This document shows, one piece after another, positions 48,783-57,617 of a DNA stretch of 64,000 nucleotides (position 1 is the stretch's first letter; each line of letters opens with the position of its first letter). Position numbers and translations under genes: made by a program. Location of the stretch: assembly GCF_013009555.1 (NCBI RefSeq), contig NZ_CP046176.1, positions 2,201,501 through 2,265,500 on the forward strand. The letters run 5' to 3'. A model generated the notes under the pieces. It was not told the DNA's origin. It searched no databases and saw nothing but the letters and a program-made list of their open reading frames with translations. This stretch comes from Phocaeicola dorei (lineage in GTDB: Bacteria > Bacteroidota > Bacteroidia > Bacteroidales > Bacteroidaceae).

Positions 48783-49661
48783 ATGAATGATTTGATAGAA
48801 ATATACCGAAGAATAGAATATCTCCGTAACAATGGTTTGAAAATGAAGGAGATAGCAGATTATGTAGATATGGCTCCCAGTGTCTTGTCTGCTCTTTATT
48901 CCAGCGTTCTGCCCACTTATGTAACCTCATTGAAACAAGGACATTCTGAAGAAGATTCATTAGATTTGGCTTTGGCGCAGGTCAATAATGTGTCAAAAAA
49001 ACGTCTGTTGGGCAATTTGGCAAGTACCAAAGAGTTGCTTTTCAGTTTGGAACCTGCCAATGGTGAGGCAAAGACCAATCCTTTTATGGAGATGATGACT
49101 GCCGAGATGCAACGTTCCGTGCAGGAAGTTTATAATTATAGCGGAAGTTATCTGAGCTATAGTCTTTCTTCTTCGTGCCAATGCCTTAAAGTGGAACCCT
49201 ATCTGATAGAGGCTTCCGAAGATAATACGTATGTGAAGGTGACTCACATGAGTGCCTATAATACAACTCATCGGGGAGTGGGGTTATTCAATAATCATCA
49301 GAACGGGTATATTTTCTTTAATGAGCGTGAGTCACCGCAAATGGCTTTGTTCAGTATTTATCTGCAATTGCCGATGTATGATTTTCCGCCGTTCCTTAAA
49401 GGTTTGTATCTTAGTCTGGATTACAACAGGAATCCGATAGCGCGTCGTATCTTGTTTGTAAAGCAAGGGGATAGTACAGACATGGAGGAATTCTTGGAAC
49501 TGAAAGGGGAGCTGGTTCCACTTGATAAGTTGACAGAATTACAAAAGAAGTATTATGGCTATACTTGTCAGGAGGGAGATTGTATCCGTACCTGCATGGT
49601 TCCGTCTCCCCAATTGAATGAAAATGATTTGGAAAGGGAAAAAAAGATTTTGTCTTTATGA
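48783..49661 (+). CDS. Putative transcriptional regulator with N-terminal HTH, divergent from the phosphonate operon
   Basis: A 292-residue protein I cannot assign to a named family. The first 45 residues look like an XRE-type helix-turn-helix (LKMKEIADYVDMAPSVLSAL, about 19-38). The remaining 250 residues are predicted mixed alpha/beta, with motifs THMSAYNTTHRGVGLFNNHQ and LSLDYNRNPIARRILFVK. Near the C-terminus is a cysteine group CQEGDCIRTC, and an internal CQC, which could bind metal or a redox signal. ATG 48783 is chosen; the frame is open 36 bases upstream. The divergent position opposite DUF5690-phnX-phnW makes it the likely controller. No membrane segment or signal peptide is seen. 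Confidence 0.65.
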   Translation: MNDLIEIYRRIEYLRNNGLKMKEIADYVDMAPSVLSALYSSVLPTYVTSLKQGHSEEDSLDLALAQVNNVSKKRLLGNLASTKELLFSLEPANGEAKTNPFMEMMTAEMQRSVQEVYNYSGSYLSYSLSSSCQCLKVEPYLIEASEDNTYVKVTHMSAYNTTHRGVGLFNNHQNGYIFFNERESPQMALFSIYLQLPMYDFPPFLKGLYLSLDYNRNPIARRILFVKQGDSTDMEEFLELKGELVPLDKLTELQKKYYGYTCQEGDCIRTCMVPSPQLNENDLEREKKILSL

Positions 49662-50019
49662 TTCGTACATTGGAAGCGGCTTGTAATAACAACATATTGC
49701 ATCCAGTCCTGCTGCATAAACCTCTTCTCTTCCCTGATTAAGCCTTTTTATACGGATGTATTCTATCTCCATAAGCTTTGGAGTTAACTCCCAAGGCTAT
49801 GGAGTTAACTCCAAAGACTTGCGGAGATAAAACAAACAGGAAGAAAACCTTTAACCATACGGCAGGAAAGGTTTAGAGATATGGATAAGATCTTTTAAGG
49901 ATGAATCAGATTACAAAGCTACGCGTTCCTTATGGAGGAATACCCTTTTGCAGACTTGCTCGTCCACTGTAGGGATGGATTTCATTCCATTCCTGCAATG
50001 GATGATGTTTTGACAATGC
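49662..50019. other. Intergenic region between convergent genes
   Basis: 358 bases without a gene between the putative regulator and the helicase. The only structured part is the GGAGTTAACTCC repeat at 49764-49829, listed separately. I see nothing else convincing here. Confidence 0.6.
49764..49829. repeat. Twin GGAGTTAACTCC palindromes in a larger inverted repeat
   Basis: GGAGTTAACTCC, a perfect 12-base palindrome, occurs at 49780-49791 and 49801-49812, exactly 21 bases apart. The pair is framed by CTTT/AAAG and by outer arms TATCTCC (49764-49770) and GGAGATA (49823-49829), so the whole folds as a nested inverted repeat. Two helical turns between copies would suit a dimer-of-dimers binding site. 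The position between convergent genes suits a REP-like intergenic element. Confidence 0.6.
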
Positions 50020-52077
50020 TTATGATAGAAATGTACTTATATTACCCGATGCGGAAATATAAAGTTTATGCATAGCACGAGTACAGGCTACATATAACAT
50101 GCTGCGGTCTATTTCTGTTCTATAGTCTTTATCAGTTACAAATGGAACAATCACTTCGTCAAATTCCAGTCCCTTTGCCATGTGGGCTGTAGTAATGACC
50201 ACCCCATTGACAAAAGCTACACTTTCTTCTGTCAGCAAACAGATCTTATCAGACAAATGATTGATGGCTGCATACAACTTGTCCGCTTGTTTTACGGTTT
50301 TGCATATTATACCCATGGATACATCAGCTCCTTTCAGGAAAGAGGTGATGAGGTTTTCTATCCATTCTATCTCTTTCTTTTCTGTGGGAAGCAAGGCGAC
50401 TGCCGGTTCCTCTCCATGACGCTCTATAGCTTCCAGTTCCTCGTTCTTGGCAATGCGTTGGGCAAACTCTGTGATTTCATACGTGGAGCGATAACTTTTA
50501 CAAAGCTTCATCACTTCCGAGCCGACTAATACACGTTGGATCTGTTCGCAGGTGGTGGAACTGTATGGATTTACTGATTGCTTTGCATCTCCCAATATTG
50601 TTTTCCGGCAAGGGAATAATTTAGCCAGAACTTTGTATTGTATCGGAGTATAGTCCTGCATTTCGTCTACCAGCAGATGCTTGATGCCATACATGGTTTT
50701 ATTATCTTCCAGGGCCAGTTTCAAATAAAGTAATGGGGCTACATCCGCATATTCCAATTTCCGGTTTTTACCCTGTTTGAACATTTCCGGTTTTCCCAGC
50801 CAGTCATAAAATCCCTTGTACAAGTCAAGGTCTTTATTGTTGAACATCTTTTTCAGTTCATTACCCAACTGCCGTATCTGTATTTTTCCCATCGGCTCTT
50901 GGTGATAGGTGAAAGTCAGTTCGCGGGCAATTTCTTCTGCCATTGGTTGGAAACGGCTGCGCATGGGCAGGCGGTGCCATGCCGCGAAACGTTCTTTCAG
51001 GTACTCGGCAGGGATAGGGATACGTCCTGCTTTCAGGTCGGTTGGCCGAAATGCGTTTTGTTCTAAATATAGAATGTATTTATCCATCTGCTGGATAAAC
51101 TCGGTGGTGGATTTGAATCGGATACGTTCTATAAAATTTTCTTCCTCTTTGTCCAGTATTTCGGCCACCTGTTCAAAGAAGGTTTGTATTTTATACTTGT
51201 TATCCAGTATTTTGAGCATTAATTCCTCAAAGCCGCATTCTTCAATTTTTTCTTCTCCCAATTCGGGAAGTACGTTCGAGATGTAATCGGCAAATACTTT
51301 ATTGGGGGAAATGATCAGGATATCATTGGACGTGATTTCCCCTTTGTGCCGATATAGCAGATAGGCTACACGGTGCAAGGCGATGGATGTTTTTCCTGAA
51401 CCGGCTACTCCCTGAATAATCAGGGTGTTCGATGTATCATTACGGATAATTTTATTCTGTTCCCGTTGGATGGTGGCGACTATATTCTTCATCCGGTCAT
51501 CGGAGTTTCCACTCAATTCTTTCTGAAGGATGTCATCTTGAATATTCAGTGAACTTTCCAGCATGAATTCCATTTTTCCGTCACGGATGCGATACTGGCG
51601 TTTCAGACGGATGTTACCTTTCACTTCTCCCGAGGGGGCGTCGAAATGTGCTTCTCCTAATTCATAATCATAGAACATGCTGGAGATGGGGGCACGCCAG
51701 TCGTGTATCAGATTTTCATTGGTGGGAGGATTGAAAAATGAGTGGATACCTATATATAATGGCAGGACTTCGGGTTGCCCTTTTTCTTGAAAGTCGATGC
51801 GCCCGAAATAGGGAATGGCCATCATTTTGCGATAACGTTTCTTTTTCTCGACCAAGGACTCACTGGCTGCTACTTGTTGGGTGACTATCTGCCGGACCGC
51901 ACTTTTCTCGGCGCGGTCCAGTTCGGACAGATTTTCCCACAAGTAGAGTTTGTGCTCCATTACGTCTTTGGATTTATCTTCAATGGCCTTATCCATCTGT
52001 TCGATATTGGCAGCTAGTAAAGCAATAATATCCATGAGATAGGCTTTCTCTTCCTTTTCAGTCTGGTTAAATATCAT
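50020..52077 (-). CDS. HelD-like UvrD/Rep-family ATPase
   Basis: A 685-residue superfamily 1 protein. The N-terminus is a charged coiled coil (about 1-85) followed by the HelD-specific region FGRIDFQEKGQPEVLPLYIG and DWRAPISSMFYDYELG. Walker A is GVAGSGKTS near 226-234. The later motifs are DEMQDYTPIQYKVL (motif II), LGDAKQSVNP (III), a KSYRST segment and STFLS-preceding TTAHMAKGLEFDEVIVPF. HelD proteins pull stalled RNA polymerase off DNA; older names are DNA helicase IV. A CATATTTG -7-like box lies about 40 bases upstream on the minus strand. Last backbone gene before the foreign island. Confidence 0.85.
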   Translation of the reverse strand: MIFNQTEKEEKAYLMDIIALLAANIEQMDKAIEDKSKDVMEHKLYLWENLSELDRAEKSAVRQIVTQQVAASESLVEKKKRYRKMMAIPYFGRIDFQEKGQPEVLPLYIGIHSFFNPPTNENLIHDWRAPISSMFYDYELGEAHFDAPSGEVKGNIRLKRQYRIRDGKMEFMLESSLNIQDDILQKELSGNSDDRMKNIVATIQREQNKIIRNDTSNTLIIQGVAGSGKTSIALHRVAYLLYRHKGEITSNDILIISPNKVFADYISNVLPELGEEKIEECGFEELMLKILDNKYKIQTFFEQVAEILDKEEENFIERIRFKSTTEFIQQMDKYILYLEQNAFRPTDLKAGRIPIPAEYLKERFAAWHRLPMRSRFQPMAEEIARELTFTYHQEPMGKIQIRQLGNELKKMFNNKDLDLYKGFYDWLGKPEMFKQGKNRKLEYADVAPLLYLKLALEDNKTMYGIKHLLVDEMQDYTPIQYKVLAKLFPCRKTILGDAKQSVNPYSSTTCEQIQRVLVGSEVMKLCKSYRSTYEITEFAQRIAKNEELEAIERHGEEPAVALLPTEKKEIEWIENLITSFLKGADVSMGIICKTVKQADKLYAAINHLSDKICLLTEESVAFVNGVVITTAHMAKGLEFDEVIVPFVTDKDYRTEIDRSMLYVACTRAMHKLYISASGNISTFLS

Positions 52078-52422
52078 AGCGCGTATTTGTTTGTCGTTTT
52101 ATTGCTGGGCGAAATTACACAAATATGCTTAATGTTATTCTCTTTGTATGGAGAAATGTGGATGTAAATTTGTTCTTTGTCCGGTTGTTTGGATAACTCC
52201 AATATGAATATTGCAGGAATGAAAGCTGGTCTTTTCTTTGTGGAGGATAAGAAACTTTTACCTATCTGTCTGAACGACAGCGCGGAGTGGAGATTAAGAA
52301 AGTTGTCGGTAACGATTTGGCGACCGTGTAACTGCGCTGAACTGCTGCGCTTTGCATCTCGTCGAACAACTCTATGCAAATGTAGAGATTTTCTTGGAAT
52401 CTACAAAACAAGCAAACGTTAA
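52078..52422. other. Gene-poor junction between backbone and GC-rich island
   Basis: 345 bases with no supported gene. The left part is AT-rich backbone with the probable helD promoter near 52113-52120. The base composition rises sharply from about 52430. An 81-codon plus-strand frame (52177-52422) and a minus-strand frame overlap it, but neither shows protein features I trust. CTGTCTGAACGACAG (52276-52290) is a small hairpin. GCAAATGTAG at 52376-52385 reads CTACATTTGC on the minus strand. This differs by one base from the GTAnnTTTGC core used by CTnDOT-type integrases, but it also fits a -7 box, so no attachment site is claimed. Confidence 0.5.
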
Positions 52423-53733
52423 TTATTCATTTAGTCCGTATTTTCTCATTTTACGGTAGAGGGTAGCGCGGTCGATGCGCAGCAGTTTTGCCGCCTCCGT
52501 GCGGTTGCCGCCACACCGTTTCAGGGCTTCGACGATACGGCGTTTCTCGCCCGCCTCATCCCGGATGGCCAGCGAATGATCCGCGTCGCTTGTCGGTTCG
52601 AGAGCTTCCAGTCCCATGTCCTCTACACGGACGATGCCGCCTTCGGCCAGCAGCACCGCCCGTTTGACCTTGTTCTGCAACTCCCGCACGTTGCCCGGTC
52701 ATGCGTAGGCGAGCAACTGTTCGGCGGCTTTCTCCGTGAACCCGCATGTTTCGCGCCGCAACTCTTTCGAGTAGCGCTCCCGAAAGAACTCCGCGAGCGG
52801 CAGGATGTCGTCGGGGCACTCCGAAAGGAGCGGCAGCCGGATTTCAAACTCGTTCAATCGGTGATACAAGTCCTCCCGAAAACGGCCATTTTTGATGGCT
52901 TTCTGCAAATCCTCATTCGTGGCTGCGACGATCCGCACGTCCGTTTTCCACTCCCGTCTGCCGCCGACGGGCAGGTAGGTGTTTTCCTGCAATACCCGCA
53001 GCAGCATGGCCTGTATTTCATAGGGCATCGTACCGATTTCGTCCAGAAACAGCGTGCCGCCCTCGGCCATGCCGAAGTATCCCTCCCTGCTCGCGTCGGC
53101 TCCCGTGAACGCTCCCTTGACATGGCCGAAAAAGAGGGACGGGGCGAGTTCTTTGGGCAGCACGCCGCAGTTTACGGCCACGAACGGCATGTTCCGCCGT
53201 TCGCTCGACCGATGGATGTTGCGGGCGACGGATTCCTTGCCCGTCCCGTTCGCACCGAGAATCAAGACCGACATATCCGACGGCGCGACCAGCGCGGCGA
53301 GCCGTTCCACGTGGCGGGCTTGTGCGCTGCGGCGTCGGAACAGCACCTTCTCCTCCCGCTGCACGGTCGAAAGCGGGCGCAGTATCTCGTCGGCCATTTC
53401 CAGCAGCCGCTCCTTGTGTACGGGCTTGGGCAGGTAGTCTTTCGCGCCCGAACGGATGGCACGTACCGCATCGGACACCGTTGCGTACTCCGTCATGACG
53501 ATATACGGGGTCGTCATCCTCTCCTCGCGCGTCCATTCCAAGAGGGAGATGCCGTCCCCTTCGGGCAGCCGCACGTCCGAGAGGATCAAATCGAAAGCCG
53601 TCCTGCGGAGCAGTCGCCGTGCCGCAGGCTCGTCGATGGCCGTCGTTACCTCGTACCCGGCTTGCAGCAGCCAGTCTTTCTGCATCTGCGACAGGCCGAC
53701 GTTATCTTCGACTATCAATATCTTCCGTTTCAT
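52423..53733 (-). pseudogene. rteB: RteB-like sigma-54 response regulator, interrupted by an in-frame TGA
   Basis: NtrC-type regulator of 437 codons with one internal stop. The receiver domain (1-115) has LILSDVRLPEGDG and KDYLPKPVHK. The AAA+ domain has a P-loop variant GANGTGKES, the sigma-54 contact GAFTGA, DEIGTMPYEIQAMLLRVLQE and VGGRREWKTDVRIVAATNED. The C-terminal Fis-like helix-turn-helix is NRTEAAKLLRIDRATLYRKM. The TGA at 52701-52699 replaces the Trp codon of the nearly invariant WPGNVREL, which would otherwise read LLAYA-W-PGNVRELQ. Truncation removes the DNA-binding domain. The start overlaps rteA by 32 bases. The similarity is to RteB of CTnDOT-type elements, which controls transfer. 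A sequencing error, read-through or true loss are all possible. Confidence 0.75.
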
Positions 53734-56032
53734 TCGTCAGTCTTTTCATTTCGTTTTCCGCTTCCGCGATCAGCAGGGCGGTATGCTCTATGACCCGCCG
53801 CGTATATTCCCCGACCTCCCCGTCGTCCTCCTTGTCGTCATGCAGCACATCCCGGTAGGCGTGCAGCAGGTCGTCCGTTTGCAACAGCTCCCACATCGGC
53901 AGCATACGGTGGATAATCTCTCGCAATCCTTCACGGTCGTTGCCCGCCTTGCGGAGCTGTTCGATGTCCTTGCGGGAGGCTTCGATGAACGTCCGAAGCA
54001 GTTTCTTTTTATCCCTTACCCCAGCCGTGAGAGAGGCAAAATCCGCAGATACCTCTTCCGGTTTCGTACCGCTCACCACGGAGGCGATAAGGTCGAGCAG
54101 TTCGTGCATCGAGAACGGCTTGTAGATGCAGGCGGCGAATCCGGCGGAGGCGAAAGCCTCCCGTTCCTTGTCGCCCCGTGCGGTCATGGCGACGACCGGA
54201 ATCGTGCGCGAATTGCCTATATTGGAGTTGCGCAGCAGTTCCAGCAGCTCGAAACCGTTCGTTCCGGCCATCTGTATATCCGACAGGAGCAGGTCGTAGT
54301 CCGCTTTGCGCATCTCCCCGACCAGCGCACGGGTATTCCCGCAGGTCGTGCAGGAGACACCGTTGCGTTCGAGCATCTCCCTGACGATTTCGAGCTGCAA
54401 CGGGTCGTCGTCGATGGCGAGGACACGCTGCGGAAGACGTGCGGCGGGATTGGAAACCCGCACCTCGCTCTCCACCGTCTCGTCCGTCAGCGGCAGGGGG
54501 AGCGACACGCGGAACGTGCTGCCCTTGCCGACCTCGCTGGCGACGGTAATTTCCCCGTCCAGCAGCCCGACCAGCCCTTTCGTGATCGACAACCCCAAGC
54601 CGAAACCTTCGGCGTTCGTGTCGGGAGCCGAACGCTCGAACGGGTCGAAGATGCGTGCCGCCGTTTCTTCGCTCATGCCGATACCCGTGTCTTCGACGGT
54701 CAGCAGGAGCGTACCGTCCTTATAACGGGCGGTGAAGCCGACGCTTCCCGCCCCGGTGAACTTGACGGCGTTCGAGAGCAGGTTGTCCGCGATCTGCTCG
54801 ATGCGGTCGCTGTCGCCGCAGACCGTAACGTCCGTGCCCCCGAAATCGCACTGAAAAAGAAGCCCTTTGTCGTTGGCAGCACGGGTGAATCCCGCCGCGA
54901 TGCGTTCCAGCAGGTCGGAAAGCCGGAAAGGGGTGTCGTTGCGGGTCTCCTTCGCCTCGTTGAGACGGTACACGTCCAAGAGGTTGTTCAGCAGGTGCAG
55001 GATATGCTTGCACAATATGCCGATATTGGCCAGATGGCTGTTGCGTCTCTTGCGGTCGCGCGTGTCCATCGCCAGCTCCGCGCTACCGTTGATGATGCTC
55101 AACGGGGCGCGTATGTCGTGGGAAATCGTCAGGATGATTTTCTTGCGCATATCCAGCAGGTCGCGGTTCTGCCCGATAATCTCTTTCAACTTGCGCTCTC
55201 CGGCCTCCCGACGCCGGATGTCCCGTTGGATGATGATATACGAGAGGGCAAGCAGCAGAATCGCTACGCCCAGCACGCAGGAGAGTATGCGGAAAGAGAT
55301 CTGCCTCATGTCGGCTATTCGTTTTTCCCGGAAGTCGAAAGCCATCTGTGCCTGCCCGTCCAGCAGGGAGATAAGCGCCGACAGTTCGCGGTTCAACTGT
55401 CTGTTTTGCCGACGCAGGCTGTCCACCGGATTGTTGAAATCAAAGGTCGGCGTATCCCGCAAAGTATTTATCTGGCTGTTCAGAGCGTGCAGGTTGTTCG
55501 ACGGCGGATATACCCGTATCGTGTCTTTCTTGCCGAAGAAGCCCGCGATGCCTTTTTTGCGCCGTACCTCTATGCGGGGCTTGACGGCGCTGGCGACAGC
55601 GGTCGGCAGCCTGTGGGCGATCAGGCTGTCCATCTCCTCCCGCTGGCGGACGCTCTGCATGATGCGCAGCAGGTGCGTCTCTTTGGCCGCCAGCAGCATT
55701 CGCAGCGTATCGACCTGTTCGGGGCGCACGAAACGGACGCACTCCCGACGGAGCGTGAGCAGTAGGCTGTCGAGGCGGAGCCGTTGGGTGCGGTAGGCAC
55801 GGCTATCCTCCTCGTCCCAGCCTATGACGCTCTCACCCAAGGTGGCGAGTTCCGTAATCTCACGGTGGGCGACGGTTACATTTTGACGAATGTCGTTTAT
55901 TTCAACAGAGTTTGCCGCAATCTCTTTTATACGGCTCTGTTCATAAAACAGAATGGCGACCATAATCCCGATGATCGCCACTGAAAAGAAATAACCTACA
56001 AATATCTTATGCTGCAATAACATTCTCATCAA
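53702..56032 (-). CDS. rteA: RteA-like hybrid sensor histidine kinase
   Basis: A 776-residue membrane kinase. Two membrane segments (about 10-30 and 240-265) enclose a helical periplasmic sensor of about 210 residues. The kinase has ISHDIRAPLSIING (His near 301), the N box NLLSNAVKFTG and the G box GFGLGLSITKGLVG. A receiver follows, with the acceptor Asp near 584 in LLLSDIQMAG, and a C-terminal Hpt-like domain (about 680-750, REIIHRMLPMWELL). This architecture and partner match RteA of Bacteroides conjugative transposons. GC-rich codon use sets it apart from the backbone. Its start overlaps the tatC remnant by 26 bases; the end overlaps rteB by 32. Confidence 0.82.
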   Translation of the reverse strand: MMRMLLQHKIFVGYFFSVAIIGIMVAILFYEQSRIKEIAANSVEINDIRQNVTVAHREITELATLGESVIGWDEEDSRAYRTQRLRLDSLLLTLRRECVRFVRPEQVDTLRMLLAAKETHLLRIMQSVRQREEMDSLIAHRLPTAVASAVKPRIEVRRKKGIAGFFGKKDTIRVYPPSNNLHALNSQINTLRDTPTFDFNNPVDSLRRQNRQLNRELSALISLLDGQAQMAFDFREKRIADMRQISFRILSCVLGVAILLLALSYIIIQRDIRRREAGERKLKEIIGQNRDLLDMRKKIILTISHDIRAPLSIINGSAELAMDTRDRKRRNSHLANIGILCKHILHLLNNLLDVYRLNEAKETRNDTPFRLSDLLERIAAGFTRAANDKGLLFQCDFGGTDVTVCGDSDRIEQIADNLLSNAVKFTGAGSVGFTARYKDGTLLLTVEDTGIGMSEETAARIFDPFERSAPDTNAEGFGLGLSITKGLVGLLDGEITVASEVGKGSTFRVSLPLPLTDETVESEVRVSNPAARLPQRVLAIDDDPLQLEIVREMLERNGVSCTTCGNTRALVGEMRKADYDLLLSDIQMAGTNGFELLELLRNSNIGNSRTIPVVAMTARGDKEREAFASAGFAACIYKPFSMHELLDLIASVVSGTKPEEVSADFASLTAGVRDKKKLLRTFIEASRKDIEQLRKAGNDREGLREIIHRMLPMWELLQTDDLLHAYRDVLHDDKEDDGEVGEYTRRVIEHTALLIAEAENEMKRLTNETEDIDSRR

Positions 56033-56516
56033 CCTTTGAATTTTTTACAATCCATATGCTCACTTCATACAGTATCCACATAGGCAACGCGACAAGCGAA
56101 AGCGTGAACACGTCCGATGTCGGTGTAATAATGGCAGCGACCACAAGGATAATCACGATGGCATGTTTCCGATAGCGGCGCATGAAATCTGCCGAAAGAA
56201 ATCCCAACTTGGCGAACAGCCACGCGAAAATCGGTATCTCGAAGACGAGGCCCATTGCCAGACACATCGTCGCCAGCGTCGAGATATACGAATCGAGCGT
56301 GATGAGATTATCCACCTCGCCCCTCTCCTGATAGGTTCCCAGGAAGCGGAATGTCAGCGGAAAAATCAGAAAGTAGCTGACCAGCACCCCCAATCCGAAC
56401 ATCGCATAGCCGCCTCCGACCATCCGCATGACATACCGCCGTTCATTATTATATAATGCCAGAGAAACGAGCCGAAACAACTGGTAGAGGATATAGGGCG
56501 AAGCGCACAGTACTCT
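56007..56516 (-). pseudogene. tatC: TatC, 5'-truncated remnant
   Basis: The frame gives the C-terminal two thirds of the twin-arginine translocase subunit TatC: ASPYILYQLFRLVSLALYNN, GYAMFGLGVLVSYFLIFPLT, the conserved Glu helix MGLVFEIPIFAWLFAKLGFL and IVAAIITPTSDVFTLSLVAL-type segments, ending KVDENVIAA. Similarity begins near 56513, and an in-frame TAA lies at about 56534. The first two membrane helices and a start codon are missing, and the sequence turns AT-rich at 56517-56620. The 3' end overlaps rteA by 26 bases, so tatC-rteA-rteB was once one operon. A truncated TatC lacking its N-terminus should not bind twin-arginine signals. Confidence 0.75.
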
Positions 56517-56620
56517 GGTGCATAACGCTATTTACATATGGATGATAGCGAGGATACTCAATAGATTTCCGCGTTACTATATGAAAATAGAGTTATATAG
56601 TTGTTTCCATGATTTTAGCT

Positions 56621-57598
56621 TCAATCCAATGTTATCAATTCATATTTTTGGCTTCCCAATCCCAACTGCTCGGCATATTCCAGATTGTGCATCCCGTTGC
56701 GTGAGTCGATGCGTTCTATCAGATGGATTTTGCCGTGGTCTTCCGAGGCACGTACCATGTCGATGCAGGCACGGTCCAGTGCAACTGGGTCGAGCGAGGC
56801 GAGGATGCCGATGTCGCCCATCTTAGGGTCTTCGGGAGTAGCCACGCAGTCACAGTCCACCGAAAGGTTGTTGGCCACGTTGATATATAAGATGCGGTCG
56901 CCTGTATGGTCGATGACGGCTTTCGAGGCTTCGGCCATCGATTCCTGGAAAATGTCCTGATGCGGCACGTCTTTCCACACTTCCACCACATCTTTGGTCT
57001 TTCCGGCGGAATGGATATATGCCTTTCCGGCAGACGAGGCGATGCCGATGGAAATGTTCTTCAACGCTCCTCCGAATCCCGCCATCGGATGTCCCTTGAA
57101 ATGGGAAAGTACCATCACGAAGTCATAGTTCAGGAAATTTTTCCCTACATAATCCTCTTTCAGGTGTTTGCCGCCTTCTACCGGAAGTGCCGTCTCTCCT
57201 TCCGCATCCATGATGTCCACCGGGGCGATGGCGGTGAAACCGTGGTCGGCGGCTGCCTTCAGGTGATTTTCCGTGTTGTCACGTCCTCCGCCGTAGGCAG
57301 TGTTGCATTCCACTATCGTGCCGTTCACTTTTTGCACCAACGCTTTGATGAGATTCGGATTGAGGTAGTTATTGTTGCCCGGCTCGCCGGTGGATAGCTT
57401 CACGGCCACCTTGCCTTCGGCTTTCCGTCCGAGCACCTCGTAAATCTTCACCAGATTCTCGGATGAGATTTCCTTGATGTAGTACACTTTGGGCAGCGAA
57501 GCGTTTTCTTCCTGTCCGTTTTTCTTTTGTGCATTGGCACATCCTGTACACGTAAGTATCATTGCGGATGCCAATACGGTTGCAAAAAATCTGTTCAT
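56621..57598 (-). CDS. DUF362 domain protein, exported
   Basis: A 325-residue DUF362 protein. The start MNRFFATVLASAMILTCTGC is a signal peptide; a lipid-anchored Cys at about 20 is possible, though the lipobox is imperfect. The DUF362 body carries AVKLSTGEPGNNNYLNP, ECNTAYGGGRDNTENH, LSHFKGHPMAGFGGALKNIS and VDCDCVATPEDPKMGDIGIL. The ferredoxin tail found in many DUF362 proteins is absent. Some relatives are linked to redox or [Fe-S] proteins; no enzymatic role is known for this one. It lies 19 bases after the TonB-dependent receptor in the same minus-strand operon. Confidence 0.82.
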   Translation of the reverse strand: MNRFFATVLASAMILTCTGCANAQKKNGQEENASLPKVYYIKEISSENLVKIYEVLGRKAEGKVAVKLSTGEPGNNNYLNPNLIKALVQKVNGTIVECNTAYGGGRDNTENHLKAAADHGFTAIAPVDIMDAEGETALPVEGGKHLKEDYVGKNFLNYDFVMVLSHFKGHPMAGFGGALKNISIGIASSAGKAYIHSAGKTKDVVEVWKDVPHQDIFQESMAEASKAVIDHTGDRILYINVANNLSVDCDCVATPEDPKMGDIGILASLDPVALDRACIDMVRASEDHGKIHLIERIDSRNGMHNLEYAEQLGLGSQKYELITLD

Positions 57599-57617
57599 GT
57601 TAAAAAAAGTATTGATG

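Noticed and set aside
49741..49830. Reading the palindromic repeats as a CRISPR array
   Set aside because: There are only two 12-base copies, with no uniform repeats or spacers and no cas genes.
52376..52385. CTACATTTGC resembling the CTnDOT integration core
   Set aside because: It differs from GTAnnTTTGC at the first base and equally matches a promoter -7 box; no integrase or second copy is in the window.
52177..52422. 81-codon plus-strand frame at the island boundary
   Set aside because: It lacks any recognised motif and is overlapped by a frame of similar size on the other strand; kept only as part of the junction note.
53456..55765. 769-codon plus-strand frame opposite rteA/rteB
   Set aside because: A long antisense frame is expected in GC-rich coding DNA; the minus strand encodes well-conserved kinase and regulator domains.
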